Source: Pedobacter steynii
GTDB lineage: Bacteria; Bacteroidota; Bacteroidia; Sphingobacteriales; Sphingobacteriaceae
Direction of reading: 5' to 3'
Assembly: GCF_900103665.1 (NCBI RefSeq)
Contig: NZ_FNGY01000008.1
Location: forward strand, 1-64,000
DNA length: 64,000 bases
Position numbers and translations under genes: made by a program. How positions within the stretch are numbered: position 1 is the first letter of the stretch; each line of letters opens with the position of its first letter. The notes under the pieces were generated by a model. The model searched no databases, was not told the DNA's origin, and saw only the letters and a list, made by a program, of their open reading frames with translations. Of the stretch, positions 1 to 7,929 are shown piece by piece.

Positions 1-33
1 AGCAAGGACGCGGCAGCTGATGGCATAAATTGA

Positions 34-177
34 AACTATATAAAAATACAAAGCTATATTTTTAATACTTGCTCCACAACTTTTGGCATTGATCCAAATA
101 AATTAATTGAATTACAAGAATCAGGCATTTTAGATTATGCCGAAGCATGTTTATCGGAAAAGCACAGTATCAGCTGA
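34..177 (+). pseudogene. Possible 3' end of an unknown coding sequence
   Basis: Frame 1 stays open from just after a TGA at 31-33 to a TGA at 175-177 and encodes about 47 residues, ending in a plausible protein-like stretch (FGIDPNKLIELQESGILDY). There is no start codon in the open part, so it is either a gene remnant or chance. The end overlaps by a few bases the end of the integrase remnant on the other strand. I do not recognise the protein. Low certainty. Confidence 0.2.
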
Positions 178-319
178 AATTTAGAAAAGTTTTCTTCCTC
201 AGTTCATTTATGTCAACACTGATTTTTATATCCAGAATCTTAGCATAGTGGTGAATAGTCCTAATATTGGTATGCCCGAGCATTTTTGATAGGAGCCTTT
301 TGAAATACATTTTAAACAG
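170..319 (-). pseudogene. C-terminal remnant of a tyrosine recombinase (integrase)
   Basis: Reading leftward from about 319 to a TGA at 170-172, one frame encodes about 49 residues containing LLSKMLGHTNIRTIHHYAKI. This is the C-terminal catalytic signature of Bacteroidota phage/transposon-type tyrosine recombinases: the MLGH motif, then HHYAK with the nucleophile tyrosine, then a DI..D...L tail. The rest of the roughly 400-residue enzyme, including both catalytic arginines, is absent; the frame runs directly into the hairpin that follows tRNA-Lys. It is therefore a truncated remnant, probably of an element that integrated near this tRNA. Seen: motif and truncation. Inferred: origin. Confidence 0.75.
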
Positions 320-320
320 G

Positions 321-344
321 AAAGGCGCAATTTCTTGCGCCTTT
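321..344 (-). terminator. Hairpin after tRNA-Lys
   Basis: A perfect 10-bp inverted repeat (AAAGGCGCAA / TTGCGCCTTT) with a 4-base loop lies 2 bases beyond the 3' end of tRNA-Lys. It is GC-rich in the middle, as expected of an intrinsic terminator, although the following T-run is weak. Confidence 0.6.
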
Positions 345-346
345 CG

Positions 347-420
347 TGATCCCGCTGGGATTCGAACCCAGGACCACTACATTAAAAGTGTAATGCTCTA
401 CCAGCTGAGCTACGGAATCA
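347..420 (-). tRNA. tRNA-Lys (anticodon TTT)
   Basis: The reverse complement folds as a 74-nt cloverleaf: a 7-bp acceptor stem (TGATTCC / GGGATCA, one G-T pair), D-arm with AGCTCAGCTGGTAGAGC, anticodon loop CTTTTAA giving anticodon TTT (lysine), and T-arm with GGTTCGAATCC. No CCA is encoded. A hairpin follows immediately and an integrase remnant lies just beyond it, which fits use of this tRNA region as an integration site. Confidence 0.95.
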
Positions 421-613
421 AAGCTGTTATTTTCAGCTTTACTCTAAGCGTTTCCGTTTAAAGTGATGCAAATATAGGGCTACTATATATAGGGTGCAAA
501 TTAAAATCCCATAAATTATATACTGCGCTGATTTTTAGCCAGATTATTTACATATCACCAAATTTAAGCCTCGATTTTAACCCTAAAATCGACCTTTAGC
601 CATTAAAAACGGC

Positions 614-1447
614 TTATCTTTTCAAAAAATTAACCAGCAATTGGTTCAGTTCATCTTTATGCGTAATGAATAATCCATGTGGTGCGCCTTCGATTACATA
701 ATATTCTGCATTCGGCAGCAACATGGAAGTGATTGCACTGGTTGCTTTGATTGGAACGGTTTTATCGTCATCACCGTGGATAATCATGATTGGAATAGTA
801 ATCGTAATCAGATCTGTTCTGAAATCAGTCTCAGAGAAGGACCTTACACAATCTGCAGTTGCTTTTGGACTGGCTACAATGGCAAGTTGGTGCATCCAGT
901 TCTGGATCTCCTGACTTACCGGTTTATTCAGCACACCTTCGCTAAAAAATTGTTTACCAAAATTTGTCAGGAATGCCGGGCGGTCCTGATGGATACTGGA
1001 AACGATCCCATCGAATACTTCCGCAGGAACACCTTCCTCATGGTCCTCAGTTTTTAAAACCAATGGAACTACAGAGCTGATCAGGATTGCTTTCTCCACT
1101 TTAGAAGATCCGTATTTGCCCAGGTAACGCACTACTTCACCGCCACCCATGGAGAAGCCAACTAAGGTTACTTCAGATAAGTCGAGTGCACTGATTAGTT
1201 CATGCAGATCAGAAGCCAGGGTGTCGTAATCATATCCATTCCAGGGTTTGTCTGACTGGCCAAAGCCTCTTCTGTCGTACGCAATGCAGCGATAACCACT
1301 ATATACGATGGAAGCGACCTGATATTCCCACATTTCGTGTGATACCGGCCATCCGTGGATCAGGATTACCGGTTTGCCTGATCCCAGGTCTTCATAAAAT
1401 ATGTTTACAGACTTACTGTTCTCTGGGTTTCTTTTGATATATGGCAT
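614..1447 (-). CDS. Alpha/beta hydrolase, non-haem chloroperoxidase/arylesterase type
   Basis: The 277-residue protein has the full length and layout of the small alpha/beta hydrolases called non-haem chloroperoxidases or arylesterases. The oxyanion-hole motif HGWP is at about residue 31, the nucleophile elbow GFSMGG places Ser99, the acid is in HGDDDKTVP (about Asp228) and the histidine in APHGLF (His257). No signal peptide is visible, so it should be cytoplasmic. Family members hydrolyse esters and may perhydrolyse; the substrate cannot be inferred here. It stands alone, divergent from gmhB. Confidence 0.88.
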   Translation of the reverse strand: MPYIKRNPENSKSVNIFYEDLGSGKPVILIHGWPVSHEMWEYQVASIVYSGYRCIAYDRRGFGQSDKPWNGYDYDTLASDLHELISALDLSEVTLVGFSMGGGEVVRYLGKYGSSKVEKAILISSVVPLVLKTEDHEEGVPAEVFDGIVSSIHQDRPAFLTNFGKQFFSEGVLNKPVSQEIQNWMHQLAIVASPKATADCVRSFSETDFRTDLITITIPIMIIHGDDDKTVPIKATSAITSMLLPNAEYYVIEGAPHGLFITHKDELNQLLVNFLKR

Positions 1448-1541
1448 AGTTCTCTTTTATGTTTAACTGTTTTAATAACATCCGGATCATCATTATGTTT
1501 AACTAAATCCGCAACAGACTGCGATACTAATTTAATATCCT

Positions 1542-1549
1542 CATCTTTG
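1542..1549 (+). promoter_or_regulatory. Candidate -7 element for gmhB
   Basis: CATCTTTG, one base from the Bacteroidota consensus TAnnTTTG, lies 18 bp before the gmhB start codon. No clear -33 TTTG is seen, so this is a tentative promoter. Confidence 0.35.
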
Positions 1550-1567
1550 CAAAAAAAAATATACTAA

Positions 1568-2062
1568 ATGAATAAAGCAATTTTTCTGGACCGTGATGGC
1601 GTACTGAATCACGAAATATACGATTATATCTGTCGCGTAGAAGATTTTGAAGTCCTGGAATACCAGATTCCTCCTTTAAAGAAACTATATGACGAAGGGT
1701 ACATGCTCATTATCATTACCAATCAGGGGGGCATTGCTTTAAACCGTTATACCGAAGAAACCCTTGCAGAGATGCATGCCATTCTTGGCAAAAAGTTTGA
1801 AGAGCAGGGCGCATTGATCACCCATGCTTACCATTGCCCGCATCATCCAACCGTATCTGAAGAATGTGCCTGCAGGAAACCAAAATCAGGAATGGTGTTA
1901 GAAGCCATTGCGACTTACAATATCGATCCTGCATTGTCAGTAATGATCGGAGATAAGCCAAGAGATGTGGAAGCCGCAAATGGGGCAGGAGTGAAGGGGA
2001 TTCTTATTGAGCCGGATGAGCAGATCAGCTATGAAAACATAAAAAAAGTGCTGTCGAATTAA
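1568..2062 (+). CDS. gmhB: D-glycero-D-manno-heptose-1,7-bisphosphate 7-phosphatase (HAD family)
   Basis: The 164-residue cytoplasmic protein is a HAD-superfamily histidinol-phosphatase-like enzyme. It starts with the DRDGVLN motif (nucleophile Asp8, acid Asp10), followed by TNQGGI (motif II), the zinc loop CPHHP...CAC, the motif III lysine in CRKPKSGM and the motif IV GDKPRD. This arrangement is typical of GmhB, which removes the 7-phosphate of heptose bisphosphate during lipopolysaccharide core and ADP-heptose synthesis. Length fits the family. No other heptose genes are nearby. A terminator hairpin overlaps its stop codon and it converges with the transaldolase gene. Confidence 0.85.
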   Translation: MNKAIFLDRDGVLNHEIYDYICRVEDFEVLEYQIPPLKKLYDEGYMLIIITNQGGIALNRYTEETLAEMHAILGKKFEEQGALITHAYHCPHHPTVSEECACRKPKSGMVLEAIATYNIDPALSVMIGDKPRDVEAANGAGVKGILIEPDEQISYENIKKVLSN

Positions 2063-2079
2063 TCAACAGCACTTTTTTT
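2041..2079. terminator. Bidirectional terminator between gmhB and the transaldolase gene
   Basis: AAAAAAGTGCTG and CAGCACTTTTTT form a perfect stem with a 13-base loop that contains the gmhB stop codon (2060-2062). A-tract on one side and T-tract on the other make it usable from both strands. The left arm lies inside the gmhB coding sequence. Confidence 0.85.
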
Positions 2080-2094
2080 ATAATAAGATACGAC

Positions 2095-2754
2095 TTATTT
2101 ACCGGCAGCTTTAGCATGATCAGCTAAGAACTGAGCAAGACCGCTATCGGTTAATGGGTGTTTGATTAATGCAAGAATTGCAGAAAGTGGTCCGGTCATC
2201 ACATCAGCACCTAATTTAGCGCAGTTGATGATGTGCATTGGGCCTCTTACCGAAGCTGCAAGAATCTGAGTTTCGTATTGATAGTTGTCAAAAATTAACC
2301 TGATGTCTTCGATCAATTGGAAACCATCTGTAGAGATGTCATCTAAACGGCCTAAGAAAGGAGATACGTAAGTAGCACCTGCTTTAGCAGCTATCAATGC
2401 CTGTCCTGCAGAGAAGATTAAGGTACAGTTGGTTCTGATGCCTTTTGATGAAAGATATTTAATGGCTTTAACACCGTCTTTGATCATTGGGACTTTAACC
2501 ACGATTTTCGGATCCAGTTTAGCCAAAGCTTCACCTTCTTTAATCATCGATTCATAATCAGTAGAAATCACTTCTGCACTTACATTCGCATCAACGATAT
2601 CGCAAATCGCTTTGTAGTGGTTCAATACATTCTGATCTCCGGTGATTCCTTCTTTAGCCATTAGGCTAGGGTTGGTGGTTACGCCATCTAAAACGCCAAG
2701 GTCTTGAGCTTCTCTGATTTGTTCCAGGTTAGCTGTGTCTATGAAAAATTTCAT
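2095..2754 (-). CDS. Transaldolase / fructose-6-phosphate aldolase family (TalC/Fsa type)
   Basis: A 219-residue protein of the short transaldolase subfamily. The start MKFFIDTANL, the motif GVTTNPSL (residues 24-31) and the Schiff-base lysine in VVKVPM (Lys87) are all present, as is the TNCTLIFS segment. Short members of this family are either genuine transaldolases, moving a three-carbon unit between sugar phosphates in the non-oxidative pentose phosphate pathway, or fructose-6-phosphate aldolases. In Bacteroidota they usually act as the transaldolase. The choice cannot be settled from sequence alone. Confidence 0.88.
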   Translation of the reverse strand: MKFFIDTANLEQIREAQDLGVLDGVTTNPSLMAKEGITGDQNVLNHYKAICDIVDANVSAEVISTDYESMIKEGEALAKLDPKIVVKVPMIKDGVKAIKYLSSKGIRTNCTLIFSAGQALIAAKAGATYVSPFLGRLDDISTDGFQLIEDIRLIFDNYQYETQILAASVRGPMHIINCAKLGADVMTGPLSAILALIKHPLTDSGLAQFLADHAKAAGK

Positions 2755-2852
2755 ATGATATTTAGTTTAAGAAAATATATGATTAACTCGTGATAGTCGT
2801 TAGAAAGAAGAGTATGCATTCGAAGCATGGTCTATCTAGAAAAAATAAAAAT

Positions 2853-2949
2853 GGGCAAGCACCTTTTATCGCACCGCTACAACCTTCTACCCTTGCTTCG
2901 TTCCCGCCCTGGGGGAGTTCAAAGGGAGCTGATCGTAAAAGACTTGCCC
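2853..2949 (-). ncRNA. ffs: Signal recognition particle RNA, small bacterial type
   Basis: The reverse complement begins GGGCAAGTC and ends GCTTGCCC, closing a long hairpin of about 97 nt. Its tip contains CCAGGGCGGGAACGAAGCA followed by AGGGTA, which matches the conserved domain IV of SRP RNA (symmetric and asymmetric loops bound by Ffh, GGAA-type tetraloop). The 3' end is followed by a T-rich run typical of termination. A matching promoter lies immediately upstream. The region also reads as an open frame on the plus strand, which I consider fortuitous. Confidence 0.88.
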
Positions 2950-2953
2950 GTCA

Positions 2954-2983
2954 CAAAAGTAGGAAAAGAATTGAATCTACAAA
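2954..2983 (-). promoter_or_regulatory. Promoter of the SRP RNA gene
   Basis: On the minus strand TTTG (2983-2980) is followed after 18 bases by TACTTTTG (2961-2954), an exact match to TAnnTTTG. The predicted start is 5-7 bases further on, at the first G of the RNA (about 2949). This is the Bacteroidota primary sigma factor promoter layout. Confidence 0.75.
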
Positions 2984-3348
2984 AGTAAATATTGCTTTTA
3001 TTGTAGTTTTTTCGAGGGATTTGGGGTAATTGATTGAGATTAAACCTATTGTAGTGTAAATTATTTTTAATCTTTTTTCTCATTTTCTTTAACAAATGCT
3101 AAAAAAGGAAAAAATCTGCAAAACATCAGTATCAGAAACGAAACATAGAAATACTATGCATGAATAATAATGGTTATGAATGTCGTAATTTATATCGATG
3201 TAATTTATGAATATCACAAAATACAAGGATTATAATTGAAATATGCTGTGTATCTCCTAAAAAATATAACAATATTATAATTCCTTGATTTTTTTTCGTA
3301 ACTTAGTGTCTGAATCACACTATACCCAACCAACATTAAATTAAACTT
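2984..3348. other. AT-rich intergenic region before gltB
   Basis: No gene seen. The region is very AT-rich and must hold the gltB promoter; the nearest partial match to the -7 consensus is TAACTTAG near 3300, one base off. No riboswitch fold was recognised. Confidence 0.4.
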
Positions 3349-6300
3349 ATGGAACAAACACAAGATCAGCAAGGGTTGTACGACCAGCGTTTTGAGCACG
3401 ACGCATGTGGCATTGGTTTCGTTGCCCATATCAAGGGCAGAAAGTCGCAACAAATCATTTCCGACGCCATTACCATTCTTGAAAATCTTGATCACCGCGG
3501 GGCTTGCGGAGCAGAAATTAATACCGGAGATGGCGCAGGTATTATGATACAGATCCCTCACGAGTTTCTGTACGACGAATGTCTTAAAATCGGATTCAGC
3601 CTGAATGAATCCGGCGATTATGGGGTAGGGATGCTATTTTTACCAAAAGATGTCAAGGCGAGAGAAGAGTGCAGAGAGATCATTTACCGTGCAGCAGAGA
3701 AATTGGGACTGGAAGTTTTAGGCTTCAGAAGAGTACAAACCAATACAGAAGGTATTGGCGACATGGCATTATCGGTAGAACCGGAAATGGAACAGGTCTT
3801 TATCGCACGTCCTTATGCTATTGCAGCAGGTGCAGACTTTGAACGTAAACTTTATGTGTTCAAAAACTACCTGTCAAAGACCATTAACAATACCGTAAAG
3901 GGAATCAATGGCGAGTTTTATATTGCTTCTTTCTCTTCGAGAACGATCGTATATAAAGGACAGCTTACCTCTTTGCAGGTGAGAACCTATTTTACTGAAC
4001 TAAGTGATAAGCGTGTCGTTTCCGCTTTTGGCTTAATTCATAGCCGTTTTGCAACAAATACCTTTCCTTCATGGAAGCTGGCGCAGCCTTTCAGGTATAT
4101 CGCACATAACGGAGAAATTAACACCTTACAGGGAAACCTGAACTGGTTTAGAGCAAGCGTGAAGTCTTTGGCTTCGTCTTACTTTACACCTGAAGAACTG
4201 AATATTTTACTTCCTGTAATTGACGAATCCAATTCCGATTCAGGATGTTTAGATAATATAGTAGAGTTATTGCTTCATGCAGGCCGCTCATTACCACATG
4301 TACTCATGATGTTGATTCCTGAGGCATGGGATGGTAATGAAGACATGGATGAGCTTAAACAAGCATTCTATAAGTTTCACGCTACTTTAATGGAGCCATG
4401 GGATGGACCGGCTGCTGTTTCTTTTACAGACGGCAATTTGATTGGTGCCACGCTGGACAGAAACGGACTTCGCCCGCAAAGATATGCCATCACCGAAGAT
4501 GATCATGTGATCATGGCTTCTGAAGCCGGGGCATTGGCTTTAGATCAAAGCAAAATCATCGAAAAAGGAAGGTTAACTCCCGGAAAGATGTTTGTGGTAG
4601 ATATGGAGCAGGGACGAATCATTAGTGATACCGAAATTAAACAATTGGTTTGTGGCCGCAGGCCGTATGCAGACTGGTTAAATCAATACCAGATCAGACT
4701 GGAAGAACTTTCAGATCCAAGAGTAGTCTTCAGCGGACTTTCTCAGGAGTCTATCTTTAAGTACCAGCAGGTATTTGGCTATAGCCGTGAGGACATCGAC
4801 CTCATCCTGAAACCAATGGCCAGGGATGGTAAAGAGCCGATCGGATCTATGGGAACAGATATTCCTTTAGCAGTCCTGTCGCAAAAACCTCAACACCTTT
4901 CTTCTTATTTCAAACAGTTGTTTGCGCAGGTAACCAATCCGCCAATCGATCCGATCAGGGAAAAAGTGGTAATGAGCCTTGCAGGTTTCATGGGTAACAA
5001 CGGAAATATCCTGGAAGAAAAGGCCATGCAATGTCATTGTGTGGGGATTAAACATCCGATATTAACGAACTTAGAGTTAGAGAAACTAAGAAGTATCGAT
5101 ACGGGAGTATTCCAGTCTAAAACTTTACAAACCTATTTCAGAGCAACCGGAAAACCGGGAGCAATGGCAAAAGCGTTAGACAGGCTTTGCCGTTATGCAG
5201 TAGATGCAGTAGAAGACGGATTCCAGGTGATCATCCTTTCCGATCGTGCGCTGGATTCTGAACATGCTGCAATTCCTTCTTTACTGGCCGTTTCTACGGT
5301 TCACCATCATTTGATCCGTAAAGGATACAGGGGTGATGTTGGTTTAGTGGTAGAAGCAGGTGATGTTTGGGAAGTTCACCATTTCGCTTGTTTAATTGGA
5401 TTTGGTGCAACAGCAGTGAATCCTTATCTGGCCGAAGAAACGATTACAGGTTTTGAAACCGAATTGGAGGCTAAACCTGCAAAATTAATTCAGAACTATA
5501 TATATGCAGTAAATAATGGATTGTTGAAGATCTTCTCAAAAATGGGAATCTCTACATTGCAATCTTACCATGGTGCACAGATCTTTGAAATTCTAGGGAT
5601 CAACAAACAAGTGGTGGACAATTATTTTACAGGTGCGGTTTCCAGAATTGGTGGATTAGGACTGGACGAAATTGCAAGAGAAGCATTGATCAAACACAAC
5701 AGGATTTTTGGTTCGGCAACACGCCCGGATACGATCCTGCCTACAGGTGGTAATTACAAATGGAAACGTAAAGGAGAACAACATTTGTTCAATCCTCAGA
5801 CGATCCACTTGCTGCAAAATGCAACGAGAAAGAAAGATTATAACGTTTATAAGCAATATTCTAAGCTGGTAAATGAGCAAACACATCAGGCTTATACGAT
5901 CAGAGGTTTATTTGAATTCAATTACGATCGCCCTGCGGTGCCTTTAGAAGAAGTAGAACCGATTGAAAACATCTTGAAACGCTTTGCAACAGGAGCGATG
6001 TCATTTGGATCGATCTCTCATGAAGCACACTCTACTTTGGCCATTGCCATGAACCGCATCGGCGGAAAAAGCAATACCGGTGAAGGAGGAGAGGATGAAT
6101 TGCGTTATGAGACTTTGCCTAACGGCGATTCTATGCGCTCTGCCATCAAGCAAATTGCTTCTGCACGTTTCGGGGTAACGAGTTATTACCTGAGCAATGC
6201 AGATGAATTACAGATTAAAATGGCACAGGGTGCCAAACCAGGTGAAGGTGGACAATTACCGGGAGATAAAGTGGACGACTGGATCGCTAAGGTTCGTCAT

Positions 6301-7854
6301 GCCACACCGGGAGTAGGTCTGATCTCTCCGCCGCCACACCACGATATTTATTCTATTGAAGATTTAGCACAGCTGATCTTTGATTTGAAAAACGCAAACC
6401 GCGAAGCAAGAATCAACGTGAAACTGGTTTCTAAAGCTGGTGTAGGAACGATTGCTGCCGGAGTAGCGAAAGCACATGCGGATGTGATCCTGGTTTCAGG
6501 ATTTGACGGAGGAACCGGGGCATCGCCATTGACCTCTATCCAGCATGCCGGACTTCCATGGGAGCTTGGACTTGCGGAAGCACATCAGACGCTGGTTAAA
6601 AACCGCTTGCGCAGCAGGGTAGTCCTGCAAACAGACGGACAGCTGAAAACAGGTAAAGACATCGCCATTGCAACGCTTCTTGGAGCGGAAGAATGGGGAG
6701 TAGCTACCGCAGCATTGGTTACCTCCGGATGTATCATGATGAGGAAATGTCACCTGAATACCTGCCCTGTAGGGGTGGCGACTCAGGATCCTAACCTTAG
6801 AAAATTATTTACAGGAGAGGCAGACCATGTAGTGAACTTATTCCATTTCCTTGCGGAAGAACTGAGAGAAACGATGGCGGAATTAGGTTTCAGAACGGTA
6901 GAAGAAATGGTGGGCCAGGCAGATGCCTTAAGCTTACGCCAGATCGATCCGACGGACTGGAAGTTGAAAGATCTTGACCTTTCCGCGATCTTGTATAAAG
7001 CTCCGGATAACGGATTAAGTCTGTATCAGACAGAAGTGCAGGATCATGGATTAACAGATATCCTGGATCATGCTTTAATTAAAGCAGCTCAACCTGCTTT
7101 GCTAAATAAAGAGCCGATCTACAGAGAGTTTGAAGTGAAGAATACCAACCGTGCGCTGGGAACGATGCTGTCTAACGAAGTGTCTAAAATTTATAAAAGT
7201 CAGGGTTTACCGGCAGATACGATCAATTTCAAATTTAAAGGTTCCGCCGGACAAAGCTTTGGTGCTTTCGCAGCGAAAGGAATCTCCTTACAATTGGAAG
7301 GTGAAGCAAATGATTATGTTGGAAAAGGACTTTCAGGCGCAAGGTTGTCTATCTATCCTTTCAGTACCATCAGCTATGTCCCTGAGCAAAACATCATCAT
7401 CGGTAACGTAGCCCTTTATGGTGCAACCTCCGGCGAATTGTATGTAAGAGGGCAGGCAGGAGAACGTTTTGCGGTGAGAAACTCGGGTGCTACAGCAGTA
7501 GTGGAAGGCTTGGGTGACCATGGTTGTGAGTACATGACTGGTGGGGAAGTCCTGGTGATCGGTGATACAGGAAGTAATTTTGCCGCTGGTATGAGCGGTG
7601 GAGTAGCCTGGATCTATGATGTTAAAGGAGAGTTTGCCAATAAGTGTAATAAAGAAATGGTAGACCTTGATCCGCTGGATGAACAGGATGAGCTGCGCAT
7701 TAATATCTTACTGAAGAAACACATTCAGCTGACAGATAGCAGTCTGGCTAAATTCATCTTAAACGACTGGACCACTCAATCTGCACATTTTATTAAGGTA
7801 TTCCCTAAAGAATACAAAGCAGTATTGATGAAAAGAGCTAAAGTAACTGTTTAA
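3349..7854 (+). CDS. gltB: Glutamate synthase, large (alpha) subunit
   Basis: The 1501-residue protein has the whole GOGAT large-subunit architecture. An N-terminal class II amidotransferase domain begins after a 20-residue propeptide at the catalytic cysteine of HDACGIGF (Cys21). A central domain and the FMN/synthase domain follow (AMSFGSISHEAH, then GGTGASPLTS). The 3Fe-4S cysteines are in CIMMRKCHLNTC (Cys1128, 1134, 1139), and the C-terminal GXGXG beta-helix domain comes last. It transfers the glutamine amide to 2-oxoglutarate, giving two glutamates, and works with the GltD subunit encoded 75 bp downstream. Length is typical. A core ammonia-assimilation enzyme. Confidence 0.97.
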   Translation: MEQTQDQQGLYDQRFEHDACGIGFVAHIKGRKSQQIISDAITILENLDHRGACGAEINTGDGAGIMIQIPHEFLYDECLKIGFSLNESGDYGVGMLFLPKDVKAREECREIIYRAAEKLGLEVLGFRRVQTNTEGIGDMALSVEPEMEQVFIARPYAIAAGADFERKLYVFKNYLSKTINNTVKGINGEFYIASFSSRTIVYKGQLTSLQVRTYFTELSDKRVVSAFGLIHSRFATNTFPSWKLAQPFRYIAHNGEINTLQGNLNWFRASVKSLASSYFTPEELNILLPVIDESNSDSGCLDNIVELLLHAGRSLPHVLMMLIPEAWDGNEDMDELKQAFYKFHATLMEPWDGPAAVSFTDGNLIGATLDRNGLRPQRYAITEDDHVIMASEAGALALDQSKIIEKGRLTPGKMFVVDMEQGRIISDTEIKQLVCGRRPYADWLNQYQIRLEELSDPRVVFSGLSQESIFKYQQVFGYSREDIDLILKPMARDGKEPIGSMGTDIPLAVLSQKPQHLSSYFKQLFAQVTNPPIDPIREKVVMSLAGFMGNNGNILEEKAMQCHCVGIKHPILTNLELEKLRSIDTGVFQSKTLQTYFRATGKPGAMAKALDRLCRYAVDAVEDGFQVIILSDRALDSEHAAIPSLLAVSTVHHHLIRKGYRGDVGLVVEAGDVWEVHHFACLIGFGATAVNPYLAEETITGFETELEAKPAKLIQNYIYAVNNGLLKIFSKMGISTLQSYHGAQIFEILGINKQVVDNYFTGAVSRIGGLGLDEIAREALIKHNRIFGSATRPDTILPTGGNYKWKRKGEQHLFNPQTIHLLQNATRKKDYNVYKQYSKLVNEQTHQAYTIRGLFEFNYDRPAVPLEEVEPIENILKRFATGAMSFGSISHEAHSTLAIAMNRIGGKSNTGEGGEDELRYETLPNGDSMRSAIKQIASARFGVTSYYLSNADELQIKMAQGAKPGEGGQLPGDKVDDWIAKVRHATPGVGLISPPPHHDIYSIEDLAQLIFDLKNANREARINVKLVSKAGVGTIAAGVAKAHADVILVSGFDGGTGASPLTSIQHAGLPWELGLAEAHQTLVKNRLRSRVVLQTDGQLKTGKDIAIATLLGAEEWGVATAALVTSGCIMMRKCHLNTCPVGVATQDPNLRKLFTGEADHVVNLFHFLAEELRETMAELGFRTVEEMVGQADALSLRQIDPTDWKLKDLDLSAILYKAPDNGLSLYQTEVQDHGLTDILDHALIKAAQPALLNKEPIYREFEVKNTNRALGTMLSNEVSKIYKSQGLPADTINFKFKGSAGQSFGAFAAKGISLQLEGEANDYVGKGLSGARLSIYPFSTISYVPEQNIIIGNVALYGATSGELYVRGQAGERFAVRNSGATAVVEGLGDHGCEYMTGGEVLVIGDTGSNFAAGMSGGVAWIYDVKGEFANKCNKEMVDLDPLDEQDELRINILLKKHIQLTDSSLAKFILNDWTTQSAHFIKVFPKEYKAVLMKRAKVTV

Positions 7855-7929
7855 CCTTATGCTCCGAAACAACCAGAGAAAATTGAAACACAAAATGATC
7901 AGAACCACTAAACTAAATATAGCTTAACT

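Noticed and set aside
2790..3029. Plus-strand open frame of 79 codons over the SRP RNA region
   Set aside because: It overlaps a well-supported RNA gene and its promoter, has an odd basic composition (many K, R, S) and no recognisable domain.
3000..3348. Riboswitch before gltB
   Set aside because: The region is AT-rich without a structured core that I can match to a known glutamine or other riboswitch.
4867..5055. Minus-strand and alternate-frame open frames inside gltB, gltD, susC and dnaE2
   Set aside because: They lie wholly inside well-identified genes and show no own start signals or domains.
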